A stretch of 64,000 bases of DNA from Bromus sterilis (Eukaryota; Streptophyta; Magnoliopsida; Poales; Poaceae), in the NCBI GenBank assembly GCA_950022295.1, contig OX465598.1, positions 7,688,001-7,752,000 of the forward strand, given 5' to 3'. Shown here one piece after another: positions 9,164-19,800 of this stretch. The position numbers and the translations under genes are program-made. How positions within the stretch are numbered: the first letter of the stretch is position 1; each line of letters begins with the position of its first letter. The notes below the pieces were generated by a model, which saw only the letters and a list, made by a program, of their open reading frames with translations, was not told the DNA's origin and did no database searches.

Positions 9164-11960
9164 CCCACCACAGGAACCCAAGACCTCGTGCCCTCTTCTC
9201 TCTCGCGCGCAAACCCTAGCGCTCTACTCCTCCCTTGCCGCCGCTGCCACCTCCGGCGCCCGATCCCGGCTCTTTCCGGCGGCCGCTGGCAACTCCCAGC
9301 ACACCCACATGATCTCCTCGATGCGTTTCTCCATGTCCTCCGACCAGATCCAATGGGTGCATCCTCCTGTGGCTACGTCCGACCCTCCCCATCCACTAGG
9401 GTTTCGGCCGCCGCGCCGTCGGCGTTGCTCCGGTGACTCGGGTGAGTTCCTCCACTCCTCCTTGTCACATCCCTCCACCTCTTCCTTACACATCGCCTCT
9501 CCCTCTCAGATCCAGCGAGCTCGAGCATTGGTGCGGGAGTTTGCTGCGCCCAGCCGCCATCCCCGGTGTCCACCGCGTGCAGCTGCCATCGCCGTAGTCC
9601 GCCATCGCCGGAGTCCGCCGCGCTCAGCCGCCGTCTTGAGGAGCCTCCTGTGGTCCATTTTGACTCACCATCGACAGGATGCCTCAGCTGCTAGAAGAGG
9701 TACTGGATACGTTGTGGCGCCGTCTGTTTTACGTTGGTTTATTGAAGTAGAGCAGTAGAGTTGGATGGTTAATTTGTGCTGATGGATTCTGTAATGTAAT
9801 ACTAGTACCAGGAAATGGCGTGGCCTGATGGATGGTTTCTCCACTAGTACCAAGTCATGGTGCGGCTAGTTTTTGTTGATGGATTAGTCTAGTGTAGTAG
9901 CACTGTACCAGGTCTTGGCGTGGTGATAAATTGTTTTGGCCACCCCTAGCTGCTGGGCTGCGATTTGTGCTAGGTTGGTTAGTGTAGTTATCCTAGTTTG
10001 GTGAATTAACTAGATTCTAGTTCTGAAGTTAATTAAAAAAGATGTGAGATTTATACTGGAGCTGCACCCGTAAACTAATTTGGAATTTTGCTGTGCCTAG
10101 TATTCCTATGAGTATCCAATGTCGTTGCTGTACTACTAGTGGATTTGATTCAAAAGAAAATAAATAATATCTCAGATTGTACTTGGACACGCTTTCCCTG
10201 CTGCCAGCTCTTGTACGTACAAGTGATTTCACCCAAGTAGTATAAGCTATATATTATTCTATAGTAACTTGTGAATTTAGAAGAAATACTATTGCAGATT
10301 CTTACGGACTAGGTAAAGACCTGGTTTAGTTTCAAACTGCTAGGAATTCATTAGATGTGATGTTCTTGTAGTGTTCTGTTTTGTCTACTTCATGTCCGAT
10401 CAACAGATCCAGTGAAGCTACAATCGCAATTGACCCAACTAAAAGTTGGAGTTATACACTGAATTTAAGTGCATGCTTAATGAAATATTTCTACATAGTG
10501 CTCATTGGTGTTATTCTAAGAAGGGAACATTTATCCAGGTTTAGGTATTGCTCAGTCCTGGGTTGAGCTGACGCTCTGCTTCATTGAATTAGAGGTACTT
10601 GGAGTAGCGGCATGCATGTGTGGGAGTAGTGCACCTTCAAATGTTCACGTCACATTATTCACCTACCATTTAGATATTATAAATTCAATAATACTAGCTA
10701 GACTCTTGTGTTAACATATATATCAATTAACATCGTACCCCCCTTTCTAGTGTGAACCTTTGTCGCTCTAGTATTACTAATGTAAGTTTCAGAGTGGTTT
10801 ATTATATGAAATGCCTCAATTAGTATTTGTGCTTATTGTTGGTATATATGAAACATTGTGTTATCCTTGCTGTCAATGCCCTTAACAAATAATAGAAATG
10901 CTGCCAATTTAGAGTATTGCCATGCACTTGTGTTAATTAGTATGGTGTGATAGCACCGCCAGGTTTGGTAGCAAATCTAGGGTGTTACAGTCCTATCACA
11001 GTAAACTATTAGTTTTTTCATTAGCTAAATAAGTTCGTAAATCTACTATATCTTGGTATTCTATAATTTTTGTAGCTTCATGGACCTTTACTGTAACATG
11101 TTGTAATTCCAACAAAGTGCCTCACAGAAGTTACTTTGTGTCCTGCTATAGCTTGCAAACTTGATGCTCTATTATCTGTACTCATTTCTTAACTTTGAAA
11201 TGTTTCAAACTCCTAGGTCATACCGAAGCATCTGTCGCCACATGAATTTGACCGGCGACCGCTGTTGTTTCCCCATCCTCCCAGTCGCAGGCTCGCAGGT
11301 AACACATGAGCCTCTCATCTTTCCTCAACCTCTTCCTCTTTTATTCTTCAGATTAAGCTACTGGTCTACTGGATGTTGCTTGTTGGCTTGCCGCTCTTTG
11401 AATGCTTGTGCTGCTCCTTCATGTTGTGCTTCTCTAGTTGTTTGAATTTTTGTGCTACTAGACGGCTAGGTTGCTTCTACTTCTTTGAATAGGTGTGCAC
11501 TTGTGCTTCTGCTGCTTATACTTGTGTTGCTGCTGCTCATGCTTATGCTGCTGCTGATTCAATGCTTATGCTACTGATTCAATGCTTTGGTACCAGTAGC
11601 ATGGCATCTGGGTAGGCAAAGAAAACTGCTTTATTGTTTCATGTTTTTGTATTGTCTTCCAATTATATCTTTTCTTCTGATCTTATTTACTGTTTGTGTT
11701 TGATGTGTTTTGCAAGATGGATGCAGCTTGCACTGACAACATGACATTATGTAAGATGATGTTCAGAAGTTGGAACAGGAAGACGATGAAGCCTAGTGGT
11801 TATCTATCAATCTGCATTGTGTTCTGGTTGTATTTTATAGCTAGTTAAACTGTACTCATGTAGCATTTAGCATATCTGGTTGTATGAACACCATGTAAAG
11901 AATGTAATAGGCTAATTTTTGCTATCGTTTGAAGAATTTAGTTTTGCTTCATTTGAAATA
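9164..11960 (+). other. Gene-like, possibly captured transcription unit inside CACTA F
   Basis: The segment starts with a CT-rich leader containing aaaccctagcg, a GC-rich first exon-like part (9180-9690) and a possible donor at gaagag|gtactgg near 9699. A possible exon lies at about 11219-11299, bounded by ctcctag and cag|gtaacac, reading VIPKHLSPHEFDRRPLLF. Another begins after tttgcaag near 11717. The end, around 11840-11930, is AT-rich like a 3' UTR. The 149-codon ORF at 9309-9758 is broken by a stop in the right-arm copy, so protein coding is doubtful. It could be a captured host gene fragment or an element-encoded non-coding RNA. Confidence 0.35.
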
Positions 11961-12552
11961 TTTGTCATTTATGTACTTTGAAAATGTGAGAAATAGAAAT
12001 CTGATGATTGGACGAACTTATTAAAAAAGTCCAAGGCCCAAAATGGAGTGTAAAAAGGTTGAGGACCAAAAAGAAATGGACTGTAAAAAGGCTTAAGGCC
12101 CAAAAATTAAATGGATCGTAAAAGACCATGTTCCAATAATAAAAGACTGCATTGTTGGGTTTAGCCCATGTAACTTATCAAAATTCAAAGGAAAAAAATG
12201 TAAATGGCTAAATTGTTGGGCTAAGCCCATGTAGAGCTAAACTGGACCGGGCTCATTTTAATCTACAATCATTCCATTTGGTCACAAAATTTGCCACGTC
12301 AGCTTGCCACGTTCTACCCGATGTGGAGGGGCCAAACAACGAATGACCAAACCAGTTGGTCACAAAATCTATGACCTTTATTTTGGTCATAATAATCTAC
12401 GACCATTTAACAAAAAAAGGTCACCGTGTTCGCTTTGCGACCCTCAGCTTTTGACCAATTGATTTTGGTCACAAAAAGGTCACAAATGTAAACAGTGACC
12501 TTTCAGTGACCAATATAAAGGGTCGTAAGATAACATATTTCTTGTAGTGACT

Positions 12553-12686
12553 TGATCATATACTCACCCCTGTGAACCACACACCACACCCTATCCCTAT
12601 GAGCATCTTCGCAGTACTGAGCCGATACATCATCATCTTAAAATTAACAAAGTCATCACCTTGTCTTTGACGGAAACGTCTCCTCT
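12553..12686. other. Flank of CACTA F up to the inversion junction
   Basis: 134 bp between the F target duplication and the start of the right arm. It contains gagcatcttcgcagtactga and gacggaaacgtctcctc, which look like repetitive cereal sequence, but no gene or terminus is visible. It is the only sequence inside the palindrome that belongs to the pre-insertion chromosome on that side. Confidence 0.5.
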
Positions 12687-12698
12687 CACTAACCAACC

Positions 12699-15033
12699 TA
12701 GCACAAATCGCAGCCCAGCAGCTAGGGGTGGCCAAAACAATTTATCACCACGCCATGACCTGGTACAGTGCTACTACACTAGACTAATCCATCAAGAAAA
12801 ACTAGCCGCACCATGACTTGGTACTAGTGGAGAAACCATCCATCAGGCCACGCCATTTCCTGGTACTAGTATTACATTACAGAATCCATCAGCACAAATT
12901 AACCATCCAACTCTACTGCTCTACTTCAATATACCAACGTAAAACAAGACGGCGGCACAACGTATCCAGTACCTCTTCTAGTAGCTGCGGGATCCTGTCG
13001 ATGGTGAGTCAAAATGGACCCCTCAGCACAAATTAACCGTCCAACTCTACTGCTCTACTTCAATAAACCAACGTAAAACAAGACGGCGGCACAACGTATC
13101 CAGTACCTCTTCTAGCAGTTGCGGGATCCTGTCGATGGGTGAGTCAAAATGGACCACAGGAGGCTCCTCAAGACAGCGGCTGCGCGCGGCGGACTCCGGC
13201 GATGGCGACTGCACGCGACGGAATCCTGCGATGGCGGACTGCGGCGATGGCGGCTGCACACGGTGGACACTGGGGATGGTGGCTGGGCGCAGCAAACTCC
13301 TAGACCAATGCTCGAGCTCGCTGGATCTGAGAGGGAGAGGCGACGTGTAAGGAAGAGGTGGAGGGATGTGACAAGGAGGAGTGGAGGAACTCACCCGAGT
13401 CACCGGAGCAACGCCGACGGCGAGGCGGCCGAAACCCTAGTGGATGGGGAGGGTCGGACGTAGCCACAGGAGGATGCACCCATTGGATCTGGTCGGAGGA
13501 GATGGAGAAACGCATCGAGGAGATCATGTGGGTGTGTTGGGAGCTGCCAGTGGCCGCCGGAAAGAGCCTGGATCGGGCGCCGGAGGTGGCAGCGGCGGCA
13601 AGGGAGGAGTAGAGCGCTAGGGTTCGCGCGCGAGAGAGAAGAGGGCACAAGGACTTGGGTTCCTGTGGTGGGTCGGATGGATGGATAGACGGACGGACGG
13701 ATGGGTTATGGATGGACAGATGTTTGCCATGTCATCGATCCATGTCCAATTGATTCTACCAATCAGAATTAAGCTTATGTAATTTTGTTTTGTTTTGTTT
13801 TGTTTCTCTAATATTTTTACCCTCTTATGCTGAGTAAACATTCAACATATTACCCTATTATAGTTTCTTAAACTGACCCAAAATTATGCACATGTGTGTA
13901 TCGTAGGATGACAAACAACATTGCCAAAGGGAATTCACATTTTCTTTGCAAAAAAAATCATTTTCTATTTTTGGAGTGCCAAAATTCGGTTTTTTGTGAA
14001 GAACCTATCAAATATTTATTGCAAAATTGTACCTCACTATTTGAAAAAAATATTAGACAACATTTTATGTACAATTTACCAAATGGTTGCCACTCAAAAG
14101 CTTTCGATCGACCTCTCGTCAAATTGACAAAATCTTGACGATTCAGTAGGAACCGGTCAAATTTGAACTATAGGTGCCTCATAGTTTGCTTATGATTTTT
14201 TCGAAAAATCATTTCTAGGTACATAAGTATATATTTAATCAGATATACTTCAAAAAATTTGCAAGATTAAACCCCTAGCTACGAGCGGTCATGCCTGCCG
14301 TTCTGACCGCATTTTAGACGGGCATAAAAATTCAAAAAAAAAAACAAAAAGTTGGAAAACCTTCACATTATGTCATTATATGTGACCAAGTTACGAGGAC
14401 AAATAATAAACTTGTAATACGGAAAATGTTTTTAAAAAGTGTTCTTAGAGATGAGCTATCATGGTGAAGATTCACGGCTTTCAAGTCAAATGATCAATCT
14501 TATGTCTATATTCATGGCATAGTTTTTAAAATCATCTCATATTGTGCACAAGTGTGCATCTTGGAATGAAAAATAATGTTTCTAAAGGGAGTTTTCATTT
14601 TCTTTCCATGAAAAAATCATTTTCCATTTTTCGAATGCCCAAAATGAGTTTTTTTGTGAAGTACCGACCGTATATTTGTTGCAAAATTGGATCAAATAAT
14701 TTTTCTCAAATATTATGTCATATTTAATATACAATTGACCAAATGGTTGGGTGTCAAAAGCCTTTATCCACCTCTCGTGAAAAAGCCAATTTTTTGCCGA
14801 TTTAGTTGGAAGTGGGTCAAGTTTGAAATACAGCTACCTTATAGTTTGCTCATGATTTTTTCCAAAAAATATTTTTAGGTACAAAAGTATCTATTTAATC
14901 ATAGAAATATCAAAAAAATTCCAAGTTTCAGCCCCTAGTTAGGAACGGTCATGCCCGCCGTTTTGACTACATTTTGAAATGGGCATGCCAATTTTGAAAA
15001 TTTTTGGAAAATTGGAAAACCTTCTCATTGTGT
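12699..15033 (-). mobile_element. Headless inverted copy of CACTA F left half
   Basis: Inverted counterpart of 5463-9972 without element G. It includes the gene-like exon region (13050-13650), the microsatellite and the 660 bp tandem copies, but the F terminus and subterminal repeats (4211-4900 equivalents) are missing because of the deletion at 15033. It cannot transpose by itself. Confidence 0.85.
12890..13157. repeat. 134 bp tandem duplication private to the right arm
   Basis: cagcacaaattaacc recurs at 12890 and 13024 and the two copies run in parallel through gagtcaaaatggacc. The left arm (about 9655-9775) has one copy. The two units differ from each other at several bases. Confidence 0.85.
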
Positions 15034-15065
15034 CGGATTGGGCCGAAGTTGGGCATGCCAATTTA
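15034..15065. other. Filler DNA at a deletion junction
   Basis: Two short patches lie between the end of the F copy and the DNA-transposon fragment. tcggattgggccgaagttgg repeats 15131-15150 and gggcatgccaattt repeats 14981-14994. Both templates are within 100 bp on either side. Relative to the left arm, 4044-5462 is missing here. Templated filler of this kind is typical of microhomology or polymerase-theta type end joining. Confidence 0.85.
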
Positions 15066-15465
15066 AGCGCTTTTATTCTCGCCGAATGATTTTTTTTCGC
15101 CCAATCACATCCTCAGGAGGCCAAATTATGTCGGATTGGGCCGAAGTTGGCTCTAGAGAACCCAAGACGAACCCAGCGCGTTGGGGTCGCCTGGGGGCGC
15201 CGGGCGAAAGAAAATGACGCGAAAAGAAACCGTGCGCGCATTATCGCGGGTTCTCATCGAGTGGACCCGCCATGTTAGCAGCTCACCTATTCTTCGTCCT
15301 CATCGCTTCGCCTCGGCCTTCCCGCACGAATCAATGGTGCCGCAGGTCAGCCTTTCCAAGCGAATCAATGATGCCGTCGAGCAGTCCAATTGGTGTAGTC
15401 GTGCCGGCAATCCCCGATGCCGCGCAGCTCCACCATGATTCCGATAGCCAACCGGTCCTTGAGAC
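15066..15465 (+). mobile_element. Class II DNA-transposon fragment (right arm)
   Basis: Inverted copy of 3650-4043. Its terminal gagcatctccagcc part was removed by the deletion at 15033-15066. Otherwise it matches the left-arm copy with scattered substitutions. Confidence 0.6.
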
Positions 15466-15469
15466 TGAT

Positions 15470-16993
15470 GAAGGGATTGCGTCCCCGTCGGAACGTTGTC
15501 AGTGAAGACGCCGCGATGCGGCCACGACGATGAAGTAGCGCCACAAGTGTAGCGCCTCGCGGGATTACACACATACGGTGTACCCGACGTCCCTCCAGGC
15601 TCCGAACCAGAAGAGTAGTGGAAAGAAGAGGGATTTGGATCCCGATTCCAGCAGCACAGTGGCGTGCATATGGTGGTGAAATCCCTAACCAAGTGCTGAC
15701 TCCAAATAAGGAGAGTCCGCTCATAGGAGGGAGAAAGAGGGAGAGAGCTGAGAAACTTGTCTCAAATTGGATGAAGGAAAAAGGGCACCCTACCCCTCCT
15801 TATATAGGCCAAGGAGGGGGGCACACCTCCCTCAACTTCCCATGTGGTACTAAACCAAAGGGAAGGGGGCAAATGCGCCTAGGGGGGCATGGGCCCCTCC
15901 CTTGGCGCCATGGGCCAAGGGGGGAGGCTCCCTCCTCCCCTAATGGGCCTTGTTAGGCCCATATGCCTTTTTTCTATTTTAATTGTATTTTAATATGTAA
16001 ATCAGATACTTAAATAATAAAACATATTTAAACATTATTAAATAACATTTTGAACCTTTCAAAATTCCCAGAACAATTTCTGGCCTCCACTGGAAACATT
16101 GACAGTGTTCTTTCTTATTTCTTCGGTGATCCCGAATCAATCCTTAATGCGTCGAATACCCTTAAGTGTAACACCCTACGGTCCGGGAAACAACAGACGT
16201 GATCAAGACACTCTCTTGATCAATGACCATCGATTAGACCTGGTTACAATCCTAGATGGCCCATGCACTTCCATCGAATGAAACTTCATCATTGTTGAAT
16301 CAGTTTAACGTTAAGCATTATCCCTTTGTCCTATGGTACTTGCTTGTCCGAGGTTTGATCGTCGGTTTCCAATATACTTAGTTCATCCTCGTTACCGACA
16401 AACATGTTTACTCGTTCTCGTGATATTACAATTCATGTGACCTAGTCACATGATTGCAATCTTTATGATGTAATATCACTGAGTGGGCCCATAGTAACTA
16501 TCCGTCACTCGGATGGACAAATCCCGCTTTGATCTATTTGCATACTCGTTAACGTATCTAATCGGAATACCCAAAGTGCAACTTTATGGCCAGCATATTT
16601 CAGTCAGGCGGTGGGTTACAAATCAAAGCATCCTCATAGATAGTAATTGCGTATGATCATTACATTCAAAGGATTTGGTCACTACGTTGTAGTTATCGCA
16701 ATGTTGAACTTATGTGACTCGATCACATTGCAACACTTCTGGTGGGTGTGTGTCCATCATATCATTCTCCCAATGATAAGACTCCATTGTCAACAACTTA
16801 ATTGCTCATGATCAGGAAACCTTGATCATCAATTGCCCAATGGACTAGTATACTAGAGTTAACTAGGGACCTGGTTGTTTTATACCACGCATGTATTAAT
16901 GTTTCCGCTTAATACAGTTATAACACAGTATAAAACGTATTATGAACTTATGGAATATGCTAATAGACATATTTTATTTGCCTCTAGGGTACA
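15470..16993 (-). mobile_element. Copia-type LTR E, right arm (main part)
   Basis: Reverse complement of 2117-3640. It is interrupted by element A at 16993/16994; the last bases of the LTR resume at 55566 on the far side of A. Minus orientation. The TATA box partner lies near 15801-15807. Confidence 0.8.
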
Positions 16994-17431
16994 TGACGGG
17001 GATCAACCCCGGCAAATCCCATGGTCAGGGACCCTGGGTTAGTCATGAGAGGCACAGGTTGGACGATAGCTCGTCGACAAACAGGAAGGCTCGCTCTTGC
17101 TCGATATTATTGATGGGGGAGATGCGATTACAGTGGATGCCAAGGCTGGAGCGCTCAAGGCTAGGGTTACAGGTTATATTAGATGTCTTTGGCGTCGCCC
17201 CTCCTAGCCCTTATATACCGTGCTAGGTCTCGGGGAGTTCATCTACGTTTACAGGTAAGCTTTCCTAACCCTAGCTTGCTCCGTACGGCAGGTCTTCGCA
17301 CCTTCCTTGTGAGTCGTGGGCTCCTATGTCGGTGCCAACTAGCAGGCCGAGGCTGTATCTTCATGGGCCTTCTGTCTTCATGGACACCAGGTAGGCTTAT
17401 CCGTAGGAGTCGTGGGGTCACCCCCTCGTTA
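16994..17431 (-). repeat. 3' LTR of element A (right arm)
   Basis: 438 bp starting tgacggggatcaacc. The outer end is intact but the inner end reads tta where the other two copies read tca, so the terminal CA-type dinucleotide is mutated. It is flanked inside by gtagcccccgagtgcc, the complement of the polypurine tract. Confidence 0.92.
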
Positions 17432-17447
17432 GTAGCCCCCGAGTGCC
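17432..17447 (-). other. Polypurine tract of element A
   Basis: Minus strand ggcactcgggggctac directly next to the 3' LTR, the expected site of plus-strand priming. The same cgggggct core recurs in the tandem array at 50985-51690. Confidence 0.6.
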
Positions 17448-19800
17448 TGGGGGACTTGAAGAGTCGCGCAGGGGCTCGAGTACATTCATTTGTCGGTTAT
17501 TGGTATGCGCGGTTCATCCACGGGTCGCTGGCAGTCTGGTGGCCATGACAAAACCTGTTTCGAGGGATGCTAAGCTGAAAGGGCCCAAGGAGTCGACGGG
17601 TCGAGCCTTGGTGAATTGCACTAGGGCAAATACCACAGTAGCCCAATCAAACCCACGTCCCTCGACGTGAGCTTGGAACACTGGTGTCGAGCAAAAGTCC
17701 GGCCGCTTCAGGTCTTACGGTGTTCATTTGCCGCCAGTAACGTGCATAGCCTAAGGTGCGTCCGCCCGGCTTTTTCTATCATGCGCAGCGCATGGAAAAG
17801 CTTGGGAGTGAAATCGCTGTTCGGCAAGTCCCAGCCCGGCCGTACTTCGCAGCGGGGTCTTACCTACACGCTAATCTTGCGTGGCATCTGGGCACAGTGT
17901 ATCATGTTCCAGGAATGTGTGTTTTATAGGCGCGGAGCCTGATAGCATTGTACCCGTTTGGAACAAAACATCAAGCGAGTTGTTCACTCATTCACGCGAG
18001 GAGCTTATTTCGGGTGCTCAGTCGAGGGGTTTTCCGCGAGTAATCACTCGAATGCCGTTTTGGCTCTTGAGGTGAGGGAGCACCTGAGACTCTTAGCGCC
18101 GTATGGCCTTGGCGAATGCATGTTTGTCTTTGCGTCGGGTTGAGGGAGCACCCGAGACTCTTTGTGAGTTCGAGTGGTCACTCGAGCACTCTTCTGACCT
18201 TTAGGTGAGGGAGCACCCGGGACTCTTATGATGTACTCTCCCGATGGGAGTAAGATGTTTTTTCTCCATCGGGAAAAAGATCTGAAAGATAGAATCTTCA
18301 GGGCCTTGATGGCGTACTCAGTACGCCTTGCTGTGATATGACGTTGGCGTGGTCTTCTGCAATTTTTTGACCGCTGCGGCCTGTTGTGGGAAATGACTTG
18401 GCGCTGTCCCGCCGAAATTTTCGCGTCGCGCGATCATGGTCCTCTTTTTGCGCGCGTAGTGGGCGGTGTTGTTATTGCGCCGGTTGGATTTTCCATACTT
18501 TCGCCTCTGTATGGGGTCGTGCCACGTTTTACTGGGCAAAAAGGTTGCATGGTGGCCCTTCTTGCCAGGCTCTTGAGTTAAATACCATGTGGCTGGGTAA
18601 ATTGTAGGTTTTACCCAGCCATTGCCTTCCTCCTCTTTCTCTGCTTTCTTCGTGTTCCTGAGCCTTCGTCTTTTCTCTTCTGCGTGCTGCTGTGAGATCT
18701 ATGTCCAAGCGCCCCCGTGCTGCTGTCGAGTCGGCCAAGATGTCCGGCAAGTGGGAGCGGTCCATGTTCGGGGCTGGAGATCTGGATGCGCTGGTTGCTG
18801 ATGGCATGGTGGTGGCGGGCGATGTCCGTCTTCCTGGTGATGAGTCGATTCCTGCGCCGGCGGCGGACGAGCGGGTATGCTTCCAGGCTTTCTTCAACCG
18901 TGGGTTTGCTCTTCCGCTGCATCCTTTCGTTCGGGGCTTGCTGTATTCCTATCGACTTCAGTTGCATGACCTGACTCCCAATGGGATTTTGCACATTGCG
19001 TGTTTCATCACTCTTTGTGAGGCCTTCCTGGGGATTTACCTCCATTGGGGACTTTGGAGGCGCCTTTTTAATGTAAAAATGATGAACTCTGAGTACGCCG
19101 TGGGTCGAGTGGGTATCTCCATTAGGGATAAACGGGTTAGTGGCTGGCGAGGAGGCAGGTTTTATCTGAAGGATCGCTTCGTTGTTGGTCAGCAATTTGG
19201 TCTCGCATCTTTCAATCCGGGCACGCGGGTGGTCAGACAGCCTTCGTGGTCTCATTCTTTGACCGAGGTGGAGTCGTCCAAGTTGACTCCGTTTTTGGTG
19301 AGGATTTATGTGTTGAAGGATAACTTGACTGGTGGTCAGCTTATCTCTGTTTTTGTGGGGAGGCGAGTTCAACCGTTGCAGCATCGAGCTCGCCCTATGT
19401 GGCAGTACGAGGGACTCGGTGACTCGACGAGATGCTCGCCTGAAGAGCTAGAACATGATGCCTTGCTGGCTCATATCCAGCATGTGACCAAGTGCTCGAG
19501 TATTTCCGAGATGCGCCTTGTCCTTCCATATGCTTCTGATCATTCTCCGCCACAGGTTGGTGCCCGTGTTCATTCATTTGTTTGGACGAGTACCTAGTTT
19601 TGTTTTGTTGTTGACATTGCTTGCCTTGCAGGGCCATGCTCCGGTGTCGTGTAATCCTCCGCGGCCGGAGGACGCCGATATTCGTGAAGAGCCTGATGCT
19701 TCCGCAGCTGATAATGCTGCGCCGGCTGTTGATGCTGAGATTGAGCTAGTGGAGACTGGAGATAGTGAGGACTAGAGTCCCTTTCGTGTGAAGCGGTCGC

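Larger units (their letters stand above)
1..9984 (+). repeat. Left arm of giant inverted duplication
   Basis: This stretch matches the reverse complement of 12687-19107, with left position x pairing with right position about 19110 - x outside the indels (408 pairs with 18701, 1679 with 17431, 2117 with 16993). It contains part of element A, LTR E, a DNA-transposon fragment and the left part of CACTA element F. Compared with the right arm it has an extra CACTA element (G, 6039-8375) and keeps 4044-5462, which the right arm has lost. In the 438 bp LTR of A I counted about 9 differences between arms. The outer end lies beyond the window. Confidence 0.93.
4211..12549. mobile_element. CACTA transposon F (non-autonomous, carries nested CACTA G)
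   Basis: The left end reads cactacaagaaatatgt and the right end, reversed, reads cactacaagaaatatgt as well. A 3 bp duplication act flanks it (4208-4210 and 12550-12552), the CACTA/En-Spm hallmark. Subterminal zones are full of gtgacc/ggtcac repeats (4231-4400 and 12280-12520), as expected for transposase binding. I see no transposase ORF, so it is non-autonomous. The interior holds a roughly 660 bp tandem array interrupted by element G, a satellite-like atcc run, and a gene-like segment. The inner breakpoint of the inverted duplication (9984) is inside F, so the right arm has a headless inverted copy of its left half. Confidence 0.88.
12687..19107 (-). repeat. Right arm of giant inverted duplication
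   Basis: Reverse-complement copy of the left arm. The inner edge is sharp: the arms agree through ggttggttagtg (left 9973-9984, right 12687-12698 reversed), then the left continues tagttatcc and the right agaggagacg. Pairing continues at least to 19107, the partner of base 1, so the outer edge is not in view. The arm lacks element G, lacks the equivalent of 4044-5462 (replaced by short filler at about 15034-15065), and has a private 134 bp tandem duplication at 12890-13157. Confidence 0.92.

Noticed and set aside
9309..9758. 149-codon plus-strand ORF as a real protein
   Set aside because: The inverted copy in the right arm has a stop early in the frame, and the composition suggests a 5' leader.
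1..19107. Palindrome as a simple assembly or sequencing mirror artefact
   Set aside because: Arms differ by scattered substitutions, a transposon with target duplication, a deletion with filler and a tandem duplication. A mirrored read would give identical arms.
18611..19384. 257-codon minus-strand ORF
   Set aside because: It is the shadow of the antisense-gene exon at 18701-19555; its translation shows no family features.
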